Shown: positions 1 through 6,859 of the stretch, in pieces
How positions within the stretch are numbered: position 1 is the first letter of the stretch
Layout of the letters: the number at the start of each line of letters is the position of its first letter
Source: CAYOCE01 sp964402405
Lineage (GTDB): Bacteria; Pseudomonadota; Alphaproteobacteria; UBA7879
Direction: 5' to 3'
DNA length: 6,915 bases
NCBI GenBank assembly: GCA_964402405.1
Contig: CAYOCE010000057.1
Span: 1 to 6,915, forward strand
Notes under the pieces: model-generated
What the model was told of the DNA's origin: nothing
What the model saw: the letters and a program-made list of their open reading frames with translations, nothing else
Databases searched by the model: none
Program-made: the position numbers and the translations under genes

Positions 1-1
1 T

Positions 2-41
2 GGCCCAGGGGTAACGTACGTGCCTTTTGGTATCACTTGGA
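2..41 (+). repeat. Left terminal inverted repeat (40 bp, perfect)
   Basis: Reverse-complementing 6876-6915 gives the same 40 bases as 2-41; the match breaks at 42 (g against a). Length fits the roughly 38-bp ends of Tn3-family elements. The tip reads GGCCCAGGGGTAACG, so the GGGG that usually forms the outermost bases of Tn3-family ends lies six bases inward. An 8-bp palindrome, ACGTACGT, sits at 14-21. This is the expected TnpA binding and cleavage site. Confidence 0.95.
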
Positions 42-77
42 GTTCCCATTTTTCATTTTAAATACGAACAAAAGTTT

Positions 78-91
78 AATTTGTTAGGAAT
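78..91 (+). repeat. Subterminal inverted repeat, left copy
   Basis: The 14-mer AATTTGTTAGGAAT occurs here, 36 bp inside the left terminal repeat. It matches the complement of 6860-6874 except for one inserted A. It overlaps a 6-bp dyad (AACAAA at 67-72, TTTGTT at 80-85). It could be an accessory protein-binding site, but AT-rich sequence makes chance matches fairly easy. Confidence 0.4.
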
Positions 92-107
92 GTTTTTTAA
101 AAAAAGC

Positions 108-136
108 TTGTAATGGGTTTTATTTTCGTTTATGGT
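108..136 (+). promoter_or_regulatory. Candidate sigma70-type promoter for tnpA
   Basis: TTGTAA (108-113) and TATGGT (131-136) are separated by 17 bp, and each matches four of six consensus bases. Directly upstream lies a T6A7 tract (93-105) that could act as a curved or UP-like element. A second possible -10 is GATAAT at 154-159, but it has no good -35 at normal spacing. This is a visual match only, in an AT-rich leader where weak matches are common. Confidence 0.3.
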
Positions 137-173
137 TTTTGTGTTAGTACCGGGATAATAGTTTTAAGAACGA

Positions 174-3100
174 ATGGTGAAACTAATGCAACAGTCTTTT
201 ACATCGAGTGAGTTTCTTAGTTTAGATCAAGAAGAACTAGCATTGGTTGAGACCAAGCAAAAAGGAATAAACCGGCTCGTTTTTGCAGTACTCCTTAAGT
301 TCTTCCAAGCAGAGGGCCGCTATCCTGGGTCCAAGGATCTTATTCCTGAAGAGTTAATTGTTTGTCTTGCACATCAGTTGGAGATGGATTCTCCAGAATT
401 TGATTCTTTTAATTGGCAAGGTATTACTCACAAGCGTTTTCGTAAAAGTATCCGAGAGTTCTTTGACTATCGAGAAGCAACTTCCTCTGATAGAGAAAAA
501 CTTGTTTCTTGGTTGATGAATGATATCTTAAAAGAGGCCCCTACCTATCCCCAGTGTTTAGAGAGAGTCTATCAATTCTTTCGGGACTCTAAGGTAGAGC
601 CTTTCTCTTCAAAGAAATTAGATCGTTATGTTAGATCTGCTTTTCATCGTTTTGAAAAAGAGTTTTTTCTCTCTCTTTCATGTGATCTTTCTAAGGACGT
701 CAAAAAGTTAATAGATGACCTTTTAAAATCGGATGAGGCAGAAGAAGAGGATCAAGAAGAAACCGCTTCAGATATAGAAAAAATTCCTGACAAAATTAAA
801 TTACACCATCTTAAAAAAGATGTGGCGGGAGCCAAACTCAAAAATGTACATTTTGAGATTAAAAAGCTAGAACATATTCGCTCCATCAAATTACCTCTCT
901 CTTTATTACAAAATGTTTCAAGAAAATTTCTTCAAAAATATTATCTAAGGGTTTTGGCTGGATTTCCCAGTTATATTGAAAAGTATAGTGGAGATAGTCA
1001 TTATGGGACTATGGCTGTTTTTTGCTATGTGAGGTCCCAGATTTTAACAGATACCCTTGCAGAATTGTTTCTTCAATTGGTTCATAAAATAAAAAGATCC
1101 TCTGAAACTCATGTGATTAAGAAAGTGATCCCAGAAATCAAGCGTGTTGATGGAAAGTTTGATATTTTATATAAGCTTGCTGATGCAGCAGGCAACAATC
1201 CAGAAGGAATTATCAAAGAAGTTATTTATCCCAAAGTGAGCCAACAAAAACTTCTCGATTTAGCAGAAGAGTTGGAGTGTAAGGGAAAGTGGTACCAAGA
1301 GCAGGTCCAAACCAAGATGAGATCTCTTTATTCCCATGCCCACCGGCAAGCTTTACTGCCTCTCTTGGAAGCTTTTGTCTTTAAAACAAATACGTCTTCT
1401 GGGAAAGAACTTCTTAAGGCTATAGAGTTTATTAAAAAGCACAGGAGCTGCGTAAAGGAGTTCTACCCTAAATCAGCTAAAGCGCCTATTGATGTTATCC
1501 CCAATGAATGGCGTACGGCTGTTTTGGAAATAGAGACGCCTTTAGATCCAAAACCATTAGATCAAGAAACAAAGGAGAAAAGATCTAAAGAAAAACCCAA
1601 AAATATTCTCTATAAAGTGCGTCGTATGAATTATGAAATAGCTATTTTAGAAGAATTATGTCGTCAATTACAGTGTAAATCCATTTGGATAGAAGGAGCC
1701 TATCGTTACCGCAATCCTGATGAAGATGCCCCTCAAGATTTTGATGAACGAAAAGAGCACTACTATAAGATGCTAGGTCTTCCCTTAGATCCTAAAGTCT
1801 TTGTAAAGGAATTAAAAGAAAAACTGGAGATCAGTTTAAAAGAGTTGAATGAGAGTATTTTAGAGAATCCCAAGGTTAAAATCATTCCCTTTAAAAAAGG
1901 GGAGGGGGGTAAGATAAAGATCTCTCCTTCTGGTCCTCAAGCACATCCTACAAACCTTAAAGTTCTTCAGCAATATATTAAACGCCGTTGGGCCAACACG
2001 AACTTATTGGACGTCTTAAAAGAAACGGATTTACGAGTTAACTTTACAGAGTGTTTTCGTACAGTTGCCAGAAAAGAAGCGCTTGATAAAACAAAACTCA
2101 GAAAACGTCTTTTGCTTTCTATTTACGCAATTGGAAGTAACACGGGTCTTATGCGTATGGGTTCTGCCAATAAAGATGCAAATTATTACGACTTGAAATA
2201 TACCAAAAGAAGGTATCTCCATTTGGTTAATGTAAAAGCAGCGATTGTTAAGGTTGTGAATGAGATTATAAATATAAGGGACCCAGAAGTGTGGGGGGAA
2301 GCCACCACAGGCGTTGCCTGTGACTCAACCCAGGTGAGTAGCTGGGATCAAAATCTCATGACTGAGTGGCACCCTAGGTATCATGGATATGGCGTCATGG
2401 TCTATTGGCATGTGGATAAGAATGCAGCTGTTGTGCATTCTCTCTTAAAAACATGCACGTCTTCAGAAGTAGGAGCTATGATTACGGGAGTCTTAAGGCA
2501 TGACACCAAGATGGAGATGAATGAAGTTTATGTGGATACCCATGGACAGAGTAGCATTGGATTTTGTTTTAGCTATTTATTAAATTTTGATCTTCTTCCT
2601 CGTCTTAAGAATATATCCAAACAGAAACTCTATTACCCCCTGGCTGCCAACAAGAAAGACTACCCAAATCTTCTAAAAATCCTAAGGGATTCTATTAATT
2701 GGCACATTATAGAAGAGGGATACCATGAAAGTATCAGAACCACGATATCCCTTAAACTGAGGACAGCAGAAGCGGATGTTATTATCAAACGCTTTAGCAA
2801 GGATAACTATACTCATCCTGTGTATAGAGCCTTAAATGAAATCGGAAAAGCTACAAAAACAATCTTTTTATGCAGGTATCTCTCCTCTGAACAACTTCGT
2901 ATTGAAATCCATGAAGCGCTCAATATGGTTGAAAGACTCAATGGAATTATGAACTTTATTTTCTATGGAAAGGTAGGGGAGATCTCAACCAATAATAAAG
3001 AAAACCAAGAACTCGCTGTTGCATGTCTTCATTTGATCCAAGTGTCCTTAGTTTATATCAATACCCTTATTATCCAAGAATCCCTTTCTATGCCAAAATG

Positions 3101-3236
3101 GCAAAAGAAACTTACCAAAGAAGATAAACGAGCATTAACCGCTCTAATACACTCTCATCTTAATCCTTATGGGTTATTCCCTTTAAATCTAGAAGAGCGG
3201 TTAACAATTGAAACTAAAGAAAAGAGAGTTGCATGA
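174..3236 (+). CDS. tnpA: Tn3-family transposase TnpA (DDE)
   Basis: This is the 1020-aa transposase that cleaves the terminal repeats and joins them to target DNA, producing cointegrates by replicative transposition. Its length is close to the roughly 1000 aa of Tn3 TnpA. The N-terminal half carries the DNA-binding regions, with an acidic low-complexity stretch near residues 187-200. The C-terminal catalytic domain spans about 600-1000. I assign the triad as D717 (in ACDSTQ), D788 (in VYVDTHGQS) and E920 (in NMVERLN), followed by the family's GEI at 935-937 and NKENQ near 941-945. All key residues are present. There are two possible starts. ATG 174 has no clear ribosome binding site, while ATG 186 (fifth codon) has GGTGA five bases upstream and may be the real one. 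The 3' end overlaps yhcG by four bases. The family call is secure and the start is uncertain. Confidence 0.96.
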   Translation: MVKLMQQSFTSSEFLSLDQEELALVETKQKGINRLVFAVLLKFFQAEGRYPGSKDLIPEELIVCLAHQLEMDSPEFDSFNWQGITHKRFRKSIREFFDYREATSSDREKLVSWLMNDILKEAPTYPQCLERVYQFFRDSKVEPFSSKKLDRYVRSAFHRFEKEFFLSLSCDLSKDVKKLIDDLLKSDEAEEEDQEETASDIEKIPDKIKLHHLKKDVAGAKLKNVHFEIKKLEHIRSIKLPLSLLQNVSRKFLQKYYLRVLAGFPSYIEKYSGDSHYGTMAVFCYVRSQILTDTLAELFLQLVHKIKRSSETHVIKKVIPEIKRVDGKFDILYKLADAAGNNPEGIIKEVIYPKVSQQKLLDLAEELECKGKWYQEQVQTKMRSLYSHAHRQALLPLLEAFVFKTNTSSGKELLKAIEFIKKHRSCVKEFYPKSAKAPIDVIPNEWRTAVLEIETPLDPKPLDQETKEKRSKEKPKNILYKVRRMNYEIAILEELCRQLQCKSIWIEGAYRYRNPDEDAPQDFDERKEHYYKMLGLPLDPKVFVKELKEKLEISLKELNESILENPKVKIIPFKKGEGGKIKISPSGPQAHPTNLKVLQQYIKRRWANTNLLDVLKETDLRVNFTECFRTVARKEALDKTKLRKRLLLSIYAIGSNTGLMRMGSANKDANYYDLKYTKRRYLHLVNVKAAIVKVVNEIINIRDPEVWGEATTGVACDSTQVSSWDQNLMTEWHPRYHGYGVMVYWHVDKNAAVVHSLLKTCTSSEVGAMITGVLRHDTKMEMNEVYVDTHGQSSIGFCFSYLLNFDLLPRLKNISKQKLYYPLAANKKDYPNLLKILRDSINWHIIEEGYHESIRTTISLKLRTAEADVIIKRFSKDNYTHPVYRALNEIGKATKTIFLCRYLSSEQLRIEIHEALNMVERLNGIMNFIFYGKVGEISTNNKENQELAVACLHLIQVSLVYINTLIIQESLSMPKWQKKLTKEDKRALTALIHSHLNPYGLFPLNLEERLTIETKEKRVA

Positions 3237-4294
3237 CAAAAGATGTACTAACTCAAGACTATGGAGTGCTTTTAAAAGAAATAAAAGATCAGGTTGTCTC
3301 TTCCAGATATAAAGCTGCCCTTAAAGTTAATAAAGAACTTATCCTACTTTATCATCAAATAGGAACTGGTATTTTAAATGCCCAACAGCAGCATGGGTGG
3401 GGGGCAAAGGTTATTGATCAATTGAGCAAAGATTTACGCTCAGCCTTTCCAGAAATGAAAGGATTTAGTACAAGAAACCTTAAATACATGCGAAAGTTTG
3501 CAGAAAGCTATCCTGATTTGGAATTTGTGCAGCAGGTTGCTGCACAATTGCCTTGGTTTCATATAGCAACGATTATGGATCAAGTGAGTCACAAAGAAAA
3601 TCAGATTTTTTATATGAAGAAAGTGATTGAGCATGGATGGTCTCGAAGTATCTTGGATATGCAGATAGAAACAGCTCTTCATAGACGCCAAGGACAAGCC
3701 ATTACAAACTTTAAAGAGAAGTTACCGTCTCCTCAGTCGGATTTGGCCCACTATACGTTAAAAGACCCTTACATATTTGATTTCTTGAATATAGGGGAGG
3801 AAGCCCACGAAAGAGAAGTTGAAAAAGCTTTAGTCCATCATATGGAAAAGTTTCTTCTTGAATTGGGGCAAGGGTTTGCCTTTATAGGAAGGCAATATCA
3901 CTTGGATGTAGGAGATCAGGATTTTTATATTGATCTCCTCTTTTATCACCTGAAACTCAGGTCTTTTGTGGTTTTGGAGCTTAAAGATAAAGACTTTAAG
4001 CCTGAGTATGCAGGAAAAATGAATTTTTATCTTTCAGCAGTGGATGATCTTCTAAAACACCCAAGCGATAATCCATCGATTGGTCTTATTTTATGTAAGT
4101 CTAAAAACAATGTTTTAGCAGAGTATGCTTTGCGGGATATGACAAAGCCCATTGGACTTGCAGAATATAAGCTAACAGAGGCTCTCCCAGAAAATCTAAA
4201 AACAAATCTTCCTACCATAGAAGAGTTAGAGGCAGAACTTTCTAAAGACATAGAAAAGAAAGAGGGCAATAAAAATGATGACTCTACCCTATAG
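3233..4294 (+). CDS. yhcG: YhcG/DUF1016-family PD-(D/E)XK nuclease-like protein
   Basis: This 353-aa protein has the two-part DUF1016 architecture and is close to the length of E. coli YhcG (about 375 aa). The N-terminal helical domain (about 10-150) shows the family signatures ELILLYHQIG, HGWGAKVI, GFSTRNLKYMRKFAE, QLPWFH and HGWSRSIL. The C-terminal domain (about 170-335) carries a predicted PD-(D/E)XK fold: D234 in FYIDLLFYH, then E249 and K251 in VLELK, followed by GKMNFYLSAVD. The apparent active-site residues are present, so nuclease activity is plausible; for the family it is predicted from fold rather than well defined biochemically. The start codon overlaps the tnpA stop (ATGA), which implies translational coupling and matched, low expression. 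The C-terminal tail is charged (KDIEKKEGNKNDD). The biological role is unknown: it could process transposition intermediates or act against other DNA. Confidence 0.9.
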   Translation: MTKDVLTQDYGVLLKEIKDQVVSSRYKAALKVNKELILLYHQIGTGILNAQQQHGWGAKVIDQLSKDLRSAFPEMKGFSTRNLKYMRKFAESYPDLEFVQQVAAQLPWFHIATIMDQVSHKENQIFYMKKVIEHGWSRSILDMQIETALHRRQGQAITNFKEKLPSPQSDLAHYTLKDPYIFDFLNIGEEAHEREVEKALVHHMEKFLLELGQGFAFIGRQYHLDVGDQDFYIDLLFYHLKLRSFVVLELKDKDFKPEYAGKMNFYLSAVDDLLKHPSDNPSIGLILCKSKNNVLAEYALRDMTKPIGLAEYKLTEALPENLKTNLPTIEELEAELSKDIEKKEGNKNDDSTL

Positions 4295-4374
4295 AATTTT
4301 TTATATGCGCCATAAAACCCTTGGGCTAGTCCTCTTGAAGAGTATTTTAAATCCACAAAAAGAAAGGAAAAAAC
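4295..4374. other. yhcG-gapR intergenic region with 11-bp dyad and weak promoter-like boxes
   Basis: This 80-bp gap contains the perfect dyad CTCTTGAAGAG at 4332-4342. The dyad lies between a weak -35-like TTGGGC (4321-4326) and a -10-like TATTTT (4343-4348) separated by 16 bp. The arrangement would suit an operator in a promoter spacer and separate control of gapR. A loop of one base rules out a normal hairpin terminator. Everything here is a visual, weak match. Confidence 0.25.
4363..4368 (+). promoter_or_regulatory. Strong ribosome binding site of the gapR-like gene
   Basis: AAAGGA lies six bases before ATG 4375. It is the clearest Shine-Dalgarno match in the window and fixes the start of the 97-aa protein. 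The other genes of the element have weak or coupled initiation signals, so this small protein may be translated at a higher level than its neighbours. Confidence 0.7.
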
Positions 4375-4668
4375 ATGACAAAAGAGCTACAAAAAGAAGG
4401 AAATATCGCTAAAAGTTTTGCCATGAGCATTTCAGGAGAGCAGCTAAAAAGCTATATGAATCGTCTTGAAAGATTGGAAGAAGAAAAAGCTGAGCTTAAT
4501 GAGCAGATCAAAGAAGTATATGGAGAAGCCAAAGGGAATGGCTTTGATACCAAAACCATAAAACATATTCTTCGCCTGCGTAAACAAGATCCTGATGATC
4601 TTCGAGAGCAAGAAGCCATTTTAGAACTTTATAAGCAAGCGCTCGGAATGGAAACAAAGAAGAGTTAA
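4375..4668 (+). CDS. gapR: GapR-like nucleoid-associated protein (DUF2312)
   Basis: This 97-aa protein matches the DUF2312/GapR family across nearly its full length. It has GEQLKSYMNRLERLEEEKAEL (21-41) leading into EQIKEVYGEAKGNGFD (43-58), then LRLRKQD (66-72) and EQEAILELY (78-86). Residues about 20-55 form a long heptad-like helix, as in known GapR coiled coils. Caulobacter GapR (about 89 aa) is a multimer that encircles overtwisted DNA, sits ahead of forks and RNA polymerase, and stimulates type II topoisomerases. The family is a hallmark of Alphaproteobacteria. The N-terminal 15 residues are the variable part. It has its own strong ribosome binding site and lies between the nuclease gene and the recombination region. 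Inferred roles are assisting replicative transposition, organising the resolution site, or acting as a host-like chromatin factor. The family call is strong; the role on a transposon is unknown. Confidence 0.93.
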   Translation: MTKELQKEGNIAKSFAMSISGEQLKSYMNRLERLEEEKAELNEQIKEVYGEAKGNGFDTKTIKHILRLRKQDPDDLREQEAILELYKQALGMETKKS

Positions 4669-4759
4669 CTCCCCAATCACAGTCAGAGACAAGGGACAAC
4701 TGCATAAGGAATCAAAAAATATGGTAGAGATCTAAAGAAGAGAAGAAGAGTTTAGAAAA

Positions 4760-4774
4760 ACCCTTCATAAGGGT
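4760..4774. repeat. Short inverted repeat next to the dif-like site
   Basis: ACCCTT (4760-4765) and AAGGGT (4769-4774) are perfect inverted arms around CAT. The right arm overlaps the left arm of the dif-like site, so the two dyads are interlocked. It could be an accessory recombinase or regulator site. It is a poor terminator because no T-run follows. Confidence 0.4.
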
Positions 4775-4793
4775 GATAAATACTATTATCACC
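4772..4793. other. Candidate tyrosine-recombinase crossover (resolution) site, dif-like
   Basis: GGTGATAA (4772-4779) and TTATCACC (4786-4793) are perfect 8-bp inverted arms around a 6-bp centre, ATACTA. This is the geometry of a tyrosine-recombinase core. The inner bases, ATAA then six then TTAT, are identical to those of the E. coli chromosomal dif site used by XerC/XerD, which also has a 6-bp central region. A further TGATAA at 4797-4802 repeats the left arm in the same orientation 23 bp away. The site lies 21 bp upstream of the first recombinase gene, where Tn3-family resolution sites often are. The function is inferred from symmetry and position only. Confidence 0.55.
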
Positions 4794-4814
4794 TCATGAT
4801 AAAATCCTATAAAA

Positions 4815-6104
4815 ATGAATGGAAAAATGTTTAACGTAATTAAAAATATCTATCATAAAACCAAAAGACAAAAAGAATTTTTTCCCCTCTTTGATACGTT
4901 GGAAGAAATTAATTCACTCGATATTAGACACTTTCTAAAAACCCTCAATAACCAAAATTTTCCAATTTCCCTTAATCCAGAAGATTTTGAAAAAGCTCTT
5001 TCTTTCTTAAAATCCTATAGAGGCAGTAAATCTACCTTTAATGCCTACAGACGAGAGCTTGAGAGATTGTTTCAATGGTGTCTTCTTATTGTGGGTAAAT
5101 CTTTAAAAAATCTCAAACGAGAGGATATCGAGGATTTTGTCAGGTTTTGCCAAAAACCTCCTAAATCTTGGATTGGAACCAAGAAAGCCCCTCGCTTTAT
5201 GACAAGAGAAAATGAAAGAATCCCTAATCCTGAATGGAGGCCTTTTGTCGTAACAGTAACTAAATCTGAACATAGAAAAGGAGAGAGACCCAATTCCAAA
5301 GATTTTGAGTTTTCTCAAACCTCCATTAAGGAACTCTTTGCCATTTTAAGCTCTTTCTATAATTACCTCCTGCAGGAAGATTATGTATTGATGAATCCTG
5401 TAGCCCTCATCCGGCAAAAGAGTAAATTTATTCGAAAACACCAAGGTCCCTCTAAAATTAGAAGACTCTCTGATCTCCAATGGAAGTCGGTCATCAATAC
5501 AGCAAAAGAGATGGCAGAAGAGAATCCCCTAAAACATCAAAGAACGCTTTTTATTATGTCGGCTCTCTATTCCCTGTACTTAAGAATCTCCGAGCTTTCA
5601 GCAAGTGAGAGATGGACCCCCGTGATGAAACATTTTCATCGAGATCGAGATGGAAATTGGTGGTTCACAACGGTGGGAAAAGGCAACAAACAGCGTCAAA
5701 TTGCCGTGAGTAACTCTATGCTGGACGCTTTAAAGATATGGAGACAACATCTAAAATTATCCCCTCTTCCCTCTCCATCAGACAAGTCTCCTCTCCTTCC
5801 CAAAACGAGAGGCACTGGGCCCATTACCCATACAAACTATATCCGTAAAATCGTTCAAGGGTGTTTTGATCAAGCGATTGAATCTCTAGAAAGAGATAAT
5901 CTTCATGAAGAAGCAGAATCCCTCATGGAAGCAACGGTACATTGGTTAAGACACACAGGGATTTCTGATGACGTGAAAGTAAGGCCCAGAGAACACGTGA
6001 GGGATGACGCAGGGCATAGTTCGAGCGCTATTACAGATAAATACATAGATATAGAGCTTAAAGCACGTCATCAAAGTGCTAGAAATAAAATTATTAGTGA
6101 GTAA
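4815..6104 (+). CDS. Tyrosine recombinase / integrase (429 aa), probable cointegrate resolvase
   Basis: This is a phage-integrase-type site-specific recombinase. An N-terminal SAM-like core-binding domain covers about 55-200, interrupted by a basic insert (about 115-165) that makes it longer than XerC/XerD (about 300 aa). The catalytic domain covers about 215-425. All catalytic positions are visible: R257 in LYLRISEL, K289 in VGKGNKQR, H376 and R379 in HWLRHTG, H401 in AGHSSS and nucleophile Y410 in DKYIDIE. With no serine resolvase present, it is the main candidate for resolving cointegrates, acting at the dif-like site just upstream. The start is not well supported: neither ATG 4815 nor ATG 4827 (fifth codon) has a proper ribosome binding site. 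It could alternatively drive integration or excision of another element, but its place inside the terminal repeats argues for resolution. Confidence 0.92.
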   Translation: MNGKMFNVIKNIYHKTKRQKEFFPLFDTLEEINSLDIRHFLKTLNNQNFPISLNPEDFEKALSFLKSYRGSKSTFNAYRRELERLFQWCLLIVGKSLKNLKREDIEDFVRFCQKPPKSWIGTKKAPRFMTRENERIPNPEWRPFVVTVTKSEHRKGERPNSKDFEFSQTSIKELFAILSSFYNYLLQEDYVLMNPVALIRQKSKFIRKHQGPSKIRRLSDLQWKSVINTAKEMAEENPLKHQRTLFIMSALYSLYLRISELSASERWTPVMKHFHRDRDGNWWFTTVGKGNKQRQIAVSNSMLDALKIWRQHLKLSPLPSPSDKSPLLPKTRGTGPITHTNYIRKIVQGCFDQAIESLERDNLHEEAESLMEATVHWLRHTGISDDVKVRPREHVRDDAGHSSSAITDKYIDIELKARHQSARNKIISE

Positions 6105-6120
6105 AAAAGAGAGAAAAAAT

Positions 6121-6840
6121 ATGACATTAAAAAATACTGAAATTACAAAAGCTCTTAAAAAGGCAAAAAAAATAGCAAAAGATCTCCAAAAAGAGAATCC
6201 CCATACTCTTTATCTAAGGGAAGTCCTTCGTCAACTACGCAAAGTTCTTAACGTATCGTCCGTTCTTCCTAAATACAATAAACTTCCTCACGTCCCCACT
6301 GAAGAAGAGATCCAAAAATACTATAAGGCCGTATGGCAGTCTCGCAATATGAAGCATGTTGTTCTTCTCAAAATCCTTCTTTACACAGGTATAAGAGTTA
6401 GTGAGTTAATTAATATCAAAATTGAACACATTGATTTTGAGAAATGTCAGATAAAGATCACAAAAAAAGACCCTAAAAAAGGAAGAATAGTTCCGTTTCC
6501 ACATTTATTTAAGGAAGTACTTGCCATGCATGTGGAAACCATCAAAGCAAAAAAGGGAGTCTATTTGTTTGAATCTTCCTTAAGAAAACCCTATTCAGAT
6601 AGAGGCATTCGAAAGATTTTAGCCATGTATACCAAGGCTTCTGGGATGAAGGAGGCCATATCTCCACTAAAACTTAGGCATTTTCTCTTTACATGGATGA
6701 AGAAGCAAGGAATCCAAGATGCTTTCATCCAATCCTATTCTGGACATGAACATCTCCACTCCCTAGAAATCTACAGAAAAATATCTCTCAAAGAAGGACA
6801 AGAGTCTTATAACGAAGTCATTAATAAATTCCCCATCTGA
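6121..6840 (+). CDS. Short tyrosine recombinase / integrase (239 aa)
   Basis: This is a second, clearly different tyrosine recombinase. It has a short N-terminal helical region (about 1-55, lysine-rich) and a catalytic domain (about 58-230). Visible residues are R92 in TGIRVSEL, the beta-hairpin lysines around K115-K120 before GRIVPFP, R186 in KLRHFLFTW, H209 in YSGHEH and nucleophile Y218 in EIYRK. The usual His of the HxxR box is Leu183, a departure from the consensus. The protein is shorter than XerC/XerD and may have a reduced arm-binding domain. I chose ATG 6121, 16 bases after the previous stop with a purine-rich AGAGAG upstream; a GTG at 6076 in frame would overlap the previous gene by 29 bases and is less likely. 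It may pair with the 429-aa recombinase in a XerC/XerD-like heterotetramer, or act as an accessory factor as TnpT does for TnpS. Confidence 0.9.
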   Translation: MTLKNTEITKALKKAKKIAKDLQKENPHTLYLREVLRQLRKVLNVSSVLPKYNKLPHVPTEEEIQKYYKAVWQSRNMKHVVLLKILLYTGIRVSELINIKIEHIDFEKCQIKITKKDPKKGRIVPFPHLFKEVLAMHVETIKAKKGVYLFESSLRKPYSDRGIRKILAMYTKASGMKEAISPLKLRHFLFTWMKKQGIQDAFIQSYSGHEHLHSLEIYRKISLKEGQESYNEVINKFPI

Positions 6841-6859
6841 CCCTCAATATACTCCTGAA

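Noticed and set aside
1..7. Target-site duplication at the window edges
   Set aside because: The outer bases are inverted rather than direct matches and the window ends at the tips, so no duplication can be seen.
56..68. TTTTAAATACGAA as a direct repeat of 162-174
   Set aside because: Only 11 of 13 bases match and the motif is AT-rich, so chance is a sufficient explanation.
2031..2222. Minus-strand open frame of 63 codons inside tnpA
   Set aside because: It lies entirely within the conserved transposase region and has no ribosome binding site or family resemblance; it is a shadow of the real gene.
3440..3697. Minus-strand open frame of 85 codons inside yhcG
   Set aside because: It is antisense to the conserved DUF1016 N-terminal domain, and its composition does not look like a real protein.
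4027..4356. Minus-strand open frame of 109 codons over the yhcG 3' end and the following gap
   Set aside because: It is mostly antisense to the conserved nuclease domain, has low-complexity serine/phenylalanine-rich content and has no recognisable family.
3233..4668. yhcG and gapR as a toxin-antitoxin pair
   Set aside because: Neither protein belongs to a toxin or antitoxin family; they are 80 bp apart with separate initiation signals, and both families have other known or predicted roles.
4760..4774. ACCCTT-CAT-AAGGGT as a terminator for gapR
   Set aside because: The loop is only three bases and no T-run follows; its overlap with the dif-like site fits a protein-binding role better.
5072..5318. 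Two overlapping minus-strand open frames inside the first recombinase gene
   Set aside because: They overlap each other and the intact recombinase, with no independent support.
6076..6120. GTG start extending the second recombinase by 15 codons
   Set aside because: It would overlap the previous gene by 29 bases and has no clear ribosome binding site; ATG 6121 with the purine-rich AGAGAG upstream fits better.
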